Source of the DNA: Neocallimastix lanati (nom. inval.)
Lineage: Eukaryota > Neocallimastigomycota > Neocallimastigomycetes > Neocallimastigales > Neocallimastigaceae
DNA: 64,000 bases
Assembly (NCBI GenBank): GCA_016946835.1
Contig: JACVTC010000106.1
Span: 447,501 to 511,500 of the forward strand
Direction of reading: 5' to 3'
Shown: positions 25,879-37,864 of the stretch, in pieces
How positions within the stretch are numbered: the first letter of the stretch is position 1
Layout: each line of letters opens with the position of its first letter
Program-made: the position numbers and the translations under genes
Notes under the pieces: model-generated
What the model was told of the DNA's origin: nothing
Seen by the model: the letters and a program-made list of their open reading frames with translations, nothing else
Databases searched by the model: none

Positions 25879-26867
25879 GAAAAAAAAAAAAAATATTTTA
25901 ATTTTTCAAATATTTATGAAATTTTAAAATAAAAATTAAAAGATATTTTTAAAATTAAATATAATTAAATATTATATATCTTTTAAAAAAATATATTTTT
26001 TAAATATTCTTAAAAATAAAATATTATTTAAAAAAAACTATTTTATATTAATAAAAAATTATATATTTTTAAAATAAATAAAAAAAAATATTATTCAAAA
26101 ATTAAAATTCGTTAAAAATAAAATATATAATTAAAAGATTTAGCGAAAAAAATAATTTCTTTTAAACTTTTTAAATTTATTTATTGTACTACTTTATCAA
26201 TTCTAATAATAATCTAAAAAATTTAAAAAAAAAATATATATATTTTTTTAAGTATATATATTTGAAATTTCATTATACATATATTTAAAAAAAATTTAAA
26301 AATTAAGAATATTTTATTTTTTTTTAAACACTTACTAAAGGATTCAAGAATATTTATATATCAAAAATATATAAAAAAAAATATTATTTAAATACTATTA
26401 AAATTATATAATAAAAAAATTCTTTAAAAAAAATAATCTTTATATTAATATAAAAATTAAAATTAAAAAGTTTTATTTATCTTTAAAATAAATATTATAA
26501 ATAAAATATTCTTTATATTCTGTAAAAGTAAAATATTTAAATAAAAATTTTAGAGTAGAACAAAAATTTTTTTAACCTTCAAAATTTATTTGATTAACGT
26601 TTTCATTAATTTATTTATATTAGTTATAATACGCCATAATTCAAATATAGCCTCATTGCAAATAATGAAATTAAAAGATATTTCATTTATTTCATAGCCA
26701 CATAATGAAGTTTTTTTTTTTTTTTTTTTTTTTATTTTATTTTATATAATTTGATTTAATTTATGTAACCTGAAATAATGACCACATTTATAACATAGAT
26801 TATAATTTAATTAAACATATTATACCCATTTTGAAATATTAATATTTTATACATTAATACTAAATAC

Positions 26868-26949
<82 letters not shown>
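26868..26949. repeat. (AAAT)n microsatellite
   Basis: About 20 tetranucleotide units in an AT-rich spacer. Confidence 0.85.
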
Positions 26950-26951
<2 letters not shown>

Positions 26952-28526
26952 ATTAATTAATAATTAATTGATATATAAATAAATAATATTTTCTTTATTT
27001 AATGTTACTGTAATTTATTATTTAAATGAGAGATTTAACTAATATTTTATATACTAAAATAAAAATAAATCTAATGAAATATAAACTAAATGAAATATTA
27101 AGTATGAAGTAACCAAAAAATAATTTAAAAGAATAATAATTCATATAATTTAAATAATAGTATATTGAAACATATATAAAATTAAAAAAAAAAGTGTATT
27201 TATTCAAACTATTATAATATTTTATATAATTACTTATATTTTTATATTATATCATATAATATTATTTAATTTTATAATATACTTTAACTCTTAAATAGTA
27301 ATTTTCTTTGTATTTTATTTTATGATAATTCAACTTTTATTATCTAATTTTTAAATTCAATTTTAATTATCATTAATAACAATTATTAAATGTTTTACTA
27401 TTAGATGTTCATTTCGGTTTATAATAATAATTATTATTACTTACTAATAATCGTTATTTAATTATTATTATAATTAATACTTTTTAGTAATATACTTCAA
27501 ATACAAGTCACTATCAGAATAATATTATAAAAATGTTTTTAAATTGATAAAATTCAATTGTATATATATTACAATATTATTTTGCAATATATTATCTAAA
27601 TTAAATTTTTATAAAAGAAAAAAGATAATAAATAAACTTTCTATAGAATCTAATAAATTTAAATAATCGATAATAATATAAATATAATATAAATAATATA
27701 AAAAAGAATATTAAGTTATATAAAATTTATATGAAAACAATTTATTTTAGTATTATATGATAAGGTATTGTTTTTATTTTATTTTATTTTTTTTTTTTTT
27801 AAAAAAAAAGACATTAGCTTTAATATTATATATAAAGCTATTTAAGTAAACTTTATTTTCTTTTTTTTTAAAAAAATTTATAAAAAAAAGAAGTAAAAAA
27901 CATTTTTTTTTTTTTTAATAATTCGAAAGTATTAAATATAATTATAATTATAAAAAATAACTAATTAATAATTTAATAAAATAATATATTAAATAAAAAA
28001 AAAAAAAAAAAGAATTGCATTCTTAAATTTCTATATTCTTATAATTAATATAGATTAGAAATTCAGAATAAAAATTTTTAAGTCTTATTTTTTTTTTTTT
28101 TAAATTAGATTTTGTATAATTCTTTTTATATAAAATCTTTTAATTATTTAAAAATAAAATAAAATAAAATAAAATTCTGAATTTGAATAAACAATTCTTA
28201 ACTTTTTTTTTTTTTAATTTTATTTATTTTTTATTATTTTTTATTATTATATATTAGTTTATTATATTTAATATTGCGTTATTAAAAAAAAAAAAAAAAA
28301 AAAAATTATTATTTTATTATTTTTATCCTTAATTAATTTAAATTATTCTTATTAATATTATTTATTGAATATATTAATAAATCTTTCATAATCAAAAGAT
28401 TATTAAGTCAATAAAGGAAGCAATAATTTTTATTTATCGAAAAACAAATTAAAAGGAGAGTAAATAAAAATAATTATAAAATAATAAGAAAAAGGTCTCA
28501 ACATTTATTTTAAGAAAGGAAAATAA

Positions 28527-28562
<36 letters not shown>

Positions 28563-28568
28563 CAAATA

Positions 28569-28599
<31 letters not shown>

Positions 28600-29674
28600 T
28601 AAAAATAAAAATAAAAATAAAAATAAAACAAAATAAAAAATAAAATAAAAATAAAACATAAATAAAAATAAAAATAGAGATAATATAATTCAAGACAGTA
28701 TTTGTAATATTAATATATATATAAATATATAGTCTAGTATAAAGATAAAATAATAATAAAAATAATAAAATAAAGATAAAAAAATAATTTAATTTTCCAT
28801 TTTAGAATAACTGTTTAAAATAAAATGAAATAAAATTATTTTATTTTATTTTATAATTAATTTCATACTATCATTAAAATGTTAAATTAAATTATAAAAA
28901 GAAATTATAAAAAGTAATAATAATAGGTATTGTGTTATTATTATTTTACACATAAATATTTTCATGTCTTTTCATAATAGAATTTAGATTCTTGATATAG
29001 AAGGTAATAAAAATTTAATTTCATTTTATCATTATATATCAAATATAAATATAATAAATGATATATCTATATATATTATATAAATAAATAAATTAATTTT
29101 TTTTTTTTTTTTTTTATTTTATTTTTTAATTATAATTATTATTCATGTAGATAATTTATAAATAATTTTATGATTAAAAAAAAAATTTGGCAAAACTATA
29201 ATATTATTTTATATAAATAAAATATAATGTTAAATATATGTGACAATATTTTTTTAAATAAAATATACCTTTATATAATAAAAATTTCAAAACATCTTTA
29301 AATATATTTCATATATAATCAGGAAAGACAAAAATAAAAAAAAAAAAAGGATTCATTAAAATAAAGTATTTAATGATAGTAAGATAATAATTTCACGAGA
29401 ATATCAAAAAAAAAAAAAACTTCTTTAAATCATATAGTTACATATTTTTTCCTTTTTTTTGTACTATATAAATATATCTTACAAAAATTTTAATTTTCAA
29501 TATTATAATAGTAATCATCATTTATCAGATAGCATAAACACTAAAGGGAATTATATAGCATTCTTTTATTAGAAAGCAAATTATATATAAATCTTTATTT
29601 TTTTATTTTTTTTTTTTTATTTTTATAACGAAAGATATTACATAATACATATATACAAAACAATTTAATACAAA

Positions 29675-31603
29675 ATGACGATTGAAAAATTAATTGAGCA
29701 TATTGCTCAGATTTCTATGGTTGTGTTCCCCGTAAGTCCTTATTTTAGTCAATATTTAAAGTTAAAACATACAAATCAAGGATTTTCTTTACATGTTTGT
29801 GGGGGCTTGATGCTTTCCAATATATTCAAAATTTTTTTTTGGTAACTATATATATATATATTTTTTTTTGTTTATTATTATTATTTTTTTTTTTGGATAT
29901 CATTAATAAAAAATATAAATAAATTACTATGAATAAATATTAATAAATAATATTGACGATAAGTAATTAAATAATAAATAATTAAAACTAAATAGTAATA
30001 AATAATAATGGATAATAAATAAATAAAATAATAAATAAAAAAAAATAATAAATAAATAAAATAATAAATAAATAAAATAATAAATAAATAAAATAAGTAA
30101 ATAAATAAAATAAGTAAATAAATAAATAAATTAATAAATAATAATAAAACTATAATATATATATTTTTAATTTTTATACACTATGATTTATTAATACTTA
30201 ATTAAAGGTATTGTAAACGTTTTGATATTACCATTCTGGTTCAAGGTATTACAATGTTTGCTGTACAATTATGGTTATTAGCAGCAAGTAAAGCAACAAT
30301 TCGTATAAAGCGTCATTTCCCGTATAATGATGTTGAAGTACTAGGATTATATTTTTATCTCTATGTTTTATCTATTCAACTTATTGTTTTAGTAGCATGT
30401 CAATTTGGATGGGGTAGAGATCCTATATATGTTGAAACTATTGGTTTCTCAGGGGTTGCACTTGAAGCGGCAGTTCCTGGTTTCCAGGTTTTTCGTAACT
30501 TCCGTAATCGATCAGTGAAAGGTTTCAGTGAATTAGTTTTATTAGTATGGTTTACAGGGGATATATGTAAAATTGGATATCATTTATATTTTGGAAATCC
30601 AATCCAATTTGTATTATGTGGTATCGTACAAGTTACCTTTGATCTGATACTCTTCTATCAATTTTACAAATATAGTAAGGCATTCTTTGATCTTAATAAG
30701 GAACCTGATGAACAACGTCGTCTTCTCAGTGAAGATCCAAATGAATTCTATCCAAATCATAATAATCAATATTATCCATCCACTTCAAATCAGTTTGAAG
30801 CTAAACCAAGTCATCAACGTTTCTTAACAGAAGGAACCTATCATGAAAATGCTTATGATGAGGCAGTAATGGATCCAAAACCAAAAACTTTATCAAAACC
30901 AATATATGAAGATCCAAATTCATTTATTTCAAACAAAAATACCAACCATAATAAAGGTAAAAATTTAGCTATTGATATACAAGATGATGGTGATTATCCT
31001 TCGGAAAATGAAAGTAATAATCATAAGTATAATACTAGTTTCAATAATAGTTTAAGTAGTTTTCGTAGCTACCAATATGCTAATATACGAAATAGTAATT
31101 ATTACTTACATCATAATAGTAATTATAGTAATAGTGGTAATAATAATAATAATAATAATAATGAACAATATGATGCTATAAATTTTATTTTGAATTTAAA
31201 GAATAAAGTTCGTTCCTTTAGCATCAATAATAATAGCAATGTTAATGGTAATGGTGATGATAATAATAGTAGTTATCATATTTTAAATCATAAAAGTAGT
31301 ATAGCGACATTTAGTAGTCATAATTCTTCTGTTGTATCAAATGAACCATCTCAATATTTTGATAGTAATAAAAGTATTATTCCAGAATCTTCATTGGATA
31401 GACATCATATTATTCCTTCAACAATAAAAAAGAGTTTAAATCGTAGTAAAAGTGTTCAATTTCCGCATCATCCCTTTAATCAAATAAATAATAATAATAA
31501 TAATAATAATAGTTATCATAGTACGTACACCAGCCTTCAACGTTCGAATTCTCAACGAAATCCTGTACATTATAGTAGAAATCAACGAACTAATAACTTT
31601 TAA
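29675..31603 (+). CDS. PQ-loop family membrane protein, SLC66A2/ANY1-like, with Asn-rich tail, 2 exons
   Basis: Seven-helix membrane protein of about 520 aa. Exon 1 is 29675-29841 and exon 2 is 30208-31603. The GT-AG intron splits the Trp codon of FW|YCKRFD. The membrane domain occupies about residues 1-205. The second PQ-loop segment (PGFQVFRNFRNRSVKGFS), the following LVWFTGDICKIGYHLYFG and FVLCGIVQVTFDLILFYQFY closely resemble SLC66A2 and yeast Any1/Cfs1, which act in endomembrane phospholipid asymmetry. Both loops lack the literal PQ: SQ in the first (SPYFSQYLKLK), FQ in the second. From about residue 215 on, a long hydrophilic Ser/Asn/His-rich tail with AAT-coded Asn runs is probably disordered and cytosolic. 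Role is inferred from family only. Confidence 0.88.
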
Positions 31604-31762
31604 AAATAAATAATTTTTTATTTTTACTTATATATAATATTTCATAATATAATCATATAATCATACCCTATCTAATAATAATTAATAAAAAAAAAAAAAA
31701 AAAATTATCATTTTTTTTTAATAAAATAAAATTATTTTATAAAACAAATTTATTAATCTGCG

Positions 31763-31807
<45 letters not shown>

Positions 31808-31848
31808 TAATAAATTATTTTATAAAAAAATTTTTATTAATCTTTGTC

Positions 31849-31888
<40 letters not shown>

Positions 31889-32111
31889 ATATATATTTCA
31901 AAAAATAATGAAAGAAAAAAAAAAAAAAAATAAAATAAAAAAAAAAAAAGAAAAATAAAAAAAAAAAAACGAAATAAGATAAATTAAAAGAAATAAAAAA
32001 TAAAAAAAAATAAAAACAAAAAATAAAAACAAAAATTAAAAACAAAAAATAAAAATAAAACGAAACAAAAAAAAAAAAAAAAAAAAAAAATAAAACGAAA
32101 CAAAAAAAAAA

Positions 32112-32142
<31 letters not shown>

Positions 32143-32412
32143 CAAAACAAAAAAAACAAAAAAAAACTAAAAAAAAAAAAAAAAAAAATTAAAAACAAAA
32201 CAAAACTTAGTATATAAGATAAAATAGTTAAGAAATTGATTATAATAATAAAAATAATAATAGTATATATCTATTTTTTAAAAAAAAAAAAAATTAAAAT
32301 TTAATTTTTATAAATTATCATAATTTTTTTATTTTTAATATGGATTAAACAATTTTTATTTTTTTATTTATTTATTTTTTTATTGTCTTTTATTTATTTT
32401 TTTATTGTCTAT

Positions 32413-32447
<35 letters not shown>

Positions 32448-32689
32448 TTTTTTTGTTAGATATATAATTTTCCTAAATTAATTATTTTTTTTTTTTATTT
32501 TTATTCTAGTTAGGTTTACTTTACATAGGATTATCGTTCATTATTTATTAAATGTTAAATGAATTTTTCGGTTGTTTTTTACTTTAAATTTTTACTATTT
32601 AAAGCTATTTAAAAAAAATTTTTTTTTTCTATTAATTATATTTTATAAAATATTAAAAATATATAAAAAATAAAATAAATACATACTTG

Positions 32690-32755
<66 letters not shown>

Positions 32756-33256
32756 TTAAAAATAATTTAAAATAATAAATTTAATGATAGATACCAATTA
32801 TTGTAATAAGTTATTCTATTGAATAACTTCAAATAATAATAAAGAAATAATAAATATATATATATATATATATATATAAAATAGTGTGATATCCACTATA
32901 CTCTCTTTCTAATAACAATAAAAAAAAAATAAAAATAAATATTATCTTAGGATTCAATTTCTATTAATTTTTTCATCTTTGATCTCTCTATATGACATCT
33001 CTCTCTTGGTTATAAAGATTTTCTTTTTCTCTTTTATTTTATTTTATTTTTTTTTTTACTATACTATTTAATAAGTAATATAAAAAAGACATTAATAATT
33101 AACTAAAGCAATTAAAATATGATAATACTAGAACCTGAACCTTTATAAATATAGAAATAAAAACATAAAAAAAAAAAAAAAAAAAAAAGGAAAATAATTT
33201 TAAGTGACTTTGTTTCCCATTATAAAAATATAATTCTTTTAAAGCTAAAATTTTAC

Positions 33257-33317
<61 letters not shown>

Positions 33318-34943
33318 GGAACGAATATCTATCCAAATGTAATAAAGATATATTTTATTTCTCTAATATTAAATTAGTTATCACTAGTTTATTGAAAAAT
33401 ATTAAGTAATATTAGAATTTGTCTTTTTATCAAAGTGTAATTCTTATAAAATATGAAAATCATAATTTAAATCATAAATTACAAAATTAAATTATTATAT
33501 ATTCTGAAGTTATTCCTACTTTGATACAAGAATGGCAATTTTTTCTTTTTTCATTTTTTTTTCTTGGAAAAAAAAGTTAAAAAATTAAAAAATACTTTTT
33601 TATTATTATATTATATTATAAGCCTCTTAACATTTTAAAAGCATAAATGATAATAAATATGAAGAATTATTTAATAGTAAAAAAAACTTTTGATTAAAAT
33701 AATTTATAAATTGATAATATAAAACTTTCTATAATTAAATAAATATTAAAAAAAAAATTATGATGTAATTCAATAAAATAAATTGTATCATAATCAATAA
33801 TTTTAATGATAATTATAATATTGAAATTTTTAATAAGTTGTAAGTAATAAAAGTTTGATTTTATTATTTATTAATATTATAAACTATTTTGTATACCCTT
33901 TTTTTTTTTAAACATTTTTTTTAACATATCCTTATAAAGTAATTGTTTTTTTTTTTTTTTTTTTTTATGATAATTACATGATTTTATAATTATATTAATT
34001 TTAAAATAAATAAATTTTAATATATTTTTAATGATAATTTTTTTAATTTTTTATAAAATTTCATGAAATGTTATTAAAATTAAAAAAAAAAAAAAATAAA
34101 AAATAAAAAATAAAATTGCATATCATTTTTGTAAAATTCAAAATAAATGATCATCATCAGAAATAAAACCAATTGTCTTTTGATACAACGCCTTTAAAAA
34201 AATATTATAATTATTATTATAAAATAATAATAAAATAAATATTAATATATTTTTTTTATACAATAAGCTTTTTTTTTTTTTTTTTTATTTTATAAAAAAT
34301 TCATTTATTTATAATAAATTTTTATTTGAAATAATTTTTTAATATATAATATTTTCCATAAATGTATAAATATTTTATTGTTGAGTTTATTTTTTGTTTT
34401 AAATCTTATCAATAATAAATACAAATTAAAATATTAATATAACCAAATTACTAAAATTTTATATAATTATTGCAAACTTTAATTTTAATAATTATAAAAA
34501 TATCATAATATATCAAGAATAATAAAGGATACATTATTTTTTTTTTTTTTTAAAAAAAAAAATAATAAATATTTAAATTAAAATCGTAATTAGACTTTAT
34601 CATAAAAACAATTTCTATGATAATAAAAACAGTATCATTATAATAAACTTAATTTTATAAAATATTTTTTGATAAAAAAAATCATTTTGAAATATTAATA
34701 TGTTTTTAAATTTTTATTATTAATTAAAAGATGGGTAGTACAAATAATAATTTAAAAATAATAATATAATTTTTTTTTATTTAATATAATTTTATTTCAT
34801 ATTTAAAATAAAAATTAATAAATAAATAAATAAATAATTAATTAATAGTATTATTAATTATAAAATAATTATTCAAATTTTCTTAATTGATATGAAATTT
34901 TTATTTTCTTCAAAATTTATATAAATAGTGAATTTTTTATTTT

Positions 34944-34977
<34 letters not shown>

Positions 34978-35108
34978 CATTAATCAAATTTAATAATTTT
35001 TTAATAATATTATTAATAAAAAAAAACAAAATAAAAAAATAAAAAAATAAAAATACGACGTTAGATTTCAAAAAAAAAAAAAAAAAATAGATAAAAAATA
35101 AATCAAAA
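31604..35108. other. AT-rich spacer
   Basis: No gene recognised. Notable are T runs at 31768-31805, an A-rich AAAAC/AAAAT tract at 31918-32205 (its minus-strand ORF is only Phe/Leu low complexity), (TTTA)n at 32405-32450, (AT)n near 32725-32750 and (AAT)n at 33261-33315. Confidence 0.65.
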
Positions 35109-35838
35109 ATGAAATTTATAAATATCTTATTATTAGCTTTATATATTGTTTATGCATTAGCAGCTAGTAAGTATATATTTAATTTTTAAAGATAAAATTA
35201 TAAAAATATTTTTATTAAAAAATATTTATTAAATATTAATAATAATAGCAAAAACTCTTCCAGCGTCTTCTGCTTCTAGAACTAAGACTATTCCAGGTTC
35301 TTCCATTTCAAGAACCAAAACTATTCCAGCCTCATCTAAAACCAAAACTGTTCCAAACTTATCTACTTCTAGAACTAAGACTGTTCCAGCTTCATCAAGA
35401 ACAAAGACTGTCCCAGTCTCTTCTACTTCTAGAACCAAGACTGTTCCAGTATCTTCTACTTCAAGAACCAAGACTGTTCCAGTCTCTTCTACTTCAAGAA
35501 CCAAGACTGTTCCAGTCTCTTCTACTTCTAGAACAAAGACTGTTCCAGCTTCATCAAGAACAAAGACTATTCCATCATCTTCTAGAACTAAGACTGTTCC
35601 ATTAACTACTATAGCTAATAAAACTGTTAGAACTACCAGAACTACAAAATCCAACACTAGTTCTCCAACTAATACTAGTGACTATTTAAGTTGTGGGGCC
35701 CAAGATTGGGATTGTAAGACACAAAAGTCAAACGAATGTTATGAAGCTCTTTCTCAATGTTGGTCTAAGCCATGGAGTGAAGATCTTAATGACGAATGTA
35801 ATTCTCTTAATTCTCTTTGTTCTAAAATCTGGAATTAA
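35109..35838 (+). CDS. Small secreted repeat protein: signal peptide, SRTKTVP repeats, 6-Cys tail, 2 exons
   Basis: About 215 aa and not recognised as a known family. Exon 1, 35109-35166, encodes MKFINILLLALYIVYALAA, a signal peptide. After a GT-AG intron, exon 2 is 35249-35838. The mature protein starts with about 11 tandem units of 9-11 residues around [S/A]SRTKT[V/I]P. Four of them are almost identical (KTVPVSSTSRT). A Thr/Arg/Lys-rich spacer follows. The last about 50 residues (from YLSCGAQDWDCK to CSKIWN) hold six cysteines and several Trp, suggesting a disulfide-bonded module. The basic, Ser/Thr-rich repeats could be an O-glycosylated linker. The tail is not the fungal dockerin: no DGxWGVEN. 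Exported from the cell by inference. The strand is set by signal peptide, splice sites and the Cys module; the opposite-strand ORF over the repeats is a shadow. Confidence 0.85.
35273..35630 (+). repeat. Coding tandem repeat, 33-bp unit
   Basis: Units of 27-33 bp encode KTVPVSSTSRT and variants. The central four copies (about 35408-35540) differ mostly at third codon positions (TCT/TCA, AGA, ACC/ACA), so the protein repeat is kept while the DNA drifts. Confidence 0.85.
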
Positions 35839-36448
35839 CCAAGTTAAATATTAATAGAATTTCGAATTATTTTATTTTTTTTTTTAAAAAAAAAAAAAAT
35901 TAGAAAAAATTAAAAATTGAGAAAAAAATTTTTTTTTTTTTCATCAATTTTATATTATTTTCTATATTCTATTTGAATATAGAAAATTATTAAAAAATTA
36001 TTACATGTTCAATTTGATTGATAATAGATTAAATAATTGAAAATGCTTTATTGAATAGTAAAAAAAAAAATTCGATAAACATATTTTCATTTATTTATTT
36101 ATAAATTTATATCATTTTATTAAACGTTGAACGTTTATTAATAATAATAAAAAAAAATTAAAAAATAATATCTTTAAAGATAAATATTATTAAATAAACT
36201 ATAATGTTTATTAATTGATTAGAAAAAATAATAATAATTTTACTAATATAGAACGTTAATTATTATAAAATTGAATATTATAGAATTTAAAACTTAACTT
36301 ATAACGATAACGTCATCTACTAAATAAAATAAAATAAAATTTTGTTAAAAAAAAAATATAAAAATTAAAATTTAAAAATATATTTTAAAAAAAAAAAAAT
36401 AAGCTATTATCATTACTAAAAAGAAATTAAATAAAATAAAATATTATA

Positions 36449-36482
<34 letters not shown>

Positions 36483-36978
36483 GAAAATAAAATAAAATAA
36501 AATAAATAAAAATATGAATAAATAAATAAATAAAAAATATTAAACACATTAAAAAAAGTAAATAAATAAATAATAATGAATCATAATTAATTATAATTTA
36601 TTTAAGGAAAATAAAATAAAATTAAATCTTTGTATATATATATATGTATATATATATACAGTTTTATTTTATTAAAATATAAATATATAAATTTAAAAAA
36701 AAATTTGTCATCATAATTGTCAGTTTAAAAGCTAGAGTAAAATACGATATATAATTTATATAATATATTTTATAAAATATTTTTTATATATATAACTTTT
36801 TTTATTTTATCTTTTTAAATTTTTTTTATTTTTTTTATGAGAATTATTTATTAGATTTTATTGCATTAAATTTATAGTTAAATTATAAAGTAAAAATTAT
36901 TATTAATAATTAAAATTTATTATAAAAATTTATAAATGTCATCTAAATGAGATTATAAAACATCAAAAAAAAAAAAAA
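35839..36978. other. AT-rich spacer
   Basis: No gene recognised. Long A runs (36448-36480), AAAAT and AAAT repeats and an ATATGTATAT palindromic stretch near 36630-36660. Confidence 0.65.
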
Positions 36979-37011
36979 CCCTTAGGGATGTATCTCCTTC
37001 TTTGGGTTTCT

Positions 37012-37025
37012 TTGAAGGAAGATCA
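37012..37025 (+). repeat. Target-site duplication of LINE-B, left copy
   Basis: TGAAGGAAGATCAT, repeated exactly at 47414-47427, directly after the LINE-B poly(A). Confidence 0.85.
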
Positions 37026-37195
37026 TACCCAATGATGGAACCTAAGCTGTATGGTTTCTGAGGGGATTCAGCAATTAGTATAATAATAAAATCTTAATTA
37101 TTTTTCAATTTTATATGCAATTTCAATCTTTTTATATAAAACATAACTGTAGCTTTTTAAATCAATTATTCAATCAAAAGAATTTTTTACACTAT

Positions 37196-37206
37196 ACTAC
37201 TAACAA
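37196..37206 (+). repeat. Target-site duplication of LINE-A, left copy
   Basis: ACTACTAACAA, repeated exactly at 42623-42633 after the LINE-A poly(A). It belongs to the 5' UTR of LINE-B. Confidence 0.85.
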
Positions 37207-37256
37207 CCCCGAGCAGGGGTGTACTCGATTTATGTATTTAAATCGCCTGCAAGGGG
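37207..37256 (+). other. 5'-terminal stem-loop of LINE-A
   Basis: Starting at the first base after the target duplication, three stacked helices can form. CCCC (37207-37210) pairs with GGGG (37253-37256), GCAGG (37213-37217) with CCTGC (37246-37250), and CGATTTA (37226-37232) with TAAATCG (37239-37245). An 8-nt one-sided bulge lies between the last two. In such AT-rich DNA this is unlikely to be chance. Role unknown; 5' structures of other LINEs serve as ribozymes or in translation. Confidence 0.6.
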
Positions 37257-37864
37257 AATTAACTTTACTCTTATAAAGTAGATCCACAGTACTGGTGCAA
37301 AATAGTAGTAAAGTTATATTTTGTGTTAATTAATAACATTATGCGCAATGGTAATGTTATTGGTAAAATTTTTCTGGTGAACACTCACTGCGGAATATAA
37401 TGGTGCATTTTTGGAACATTGTTAAATAAGTTACACCCAAGAATTAGTAATACATTTTCATTGTATTTCTATTTTCATGTAGTATTACTATTCTCATGTA
37501 AGAATCTATTGTATTCAATTGTATTTCAACTTTATATTTCATGTATCACGTTGTAAGAGATTGATTCACTCTAAATCTTGTAGTAATTTATTTAACTCTT
37601 TACTAATTTTGTGCCATTTTATTTCATCAATTCAATCTTAGTCATTAAATACTTTATGATATTCAATTTAAATAATATACTGAAAAAAGTGCTAAATCAA
37701 ATTATTTTTCAATCATTCAACAAACTACTAATTATCGAAATTATTTACTCCAAAAAGATATAAAATTATTACAATTCTCATTATACTCAAGACTTTATAA
37801 TAAAAATTGACTTTTTTTTATTTTTTTTTTTTTAGTTATTAATTTTTAGTTTTTTATTACTATT

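Larger units (their letters stand above)
25616..29674. other. AT-rich spacer
   Basis: About 4 kb with no recognisable gene. It holds an AAATAAT heptamer array, an AAAT array, (AAT)n at 28530-28562 and an AAAAAT array at 28575-28626. The region before 29675 is presumably the promoter of the PQ-loop gene. Confidence 0.65.

Noticed and set aside
31815-32198. 127-codon Phe-rich minus-strand ORF
   Set aside because: Opposite strand of an A-rich tract; pure low complexity.
35229-35657. Minus-strand ORF of 142 codons with VLVLEVEETGT repeats
   Set aside because: It is the complement of the plus-strand SRTKTVP repeat exon, which has a signal peptide, splice sites and a Cys-rich tail. The minus ORF has none of these.
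37207-37300. HDV-like self-cleaving ribozyme at the LINE-A 5' end
   Set aside because: A stacked hairpin is clear, but I could not fit the nested double pseudoknot by eye, so only the stem-loop is reported.
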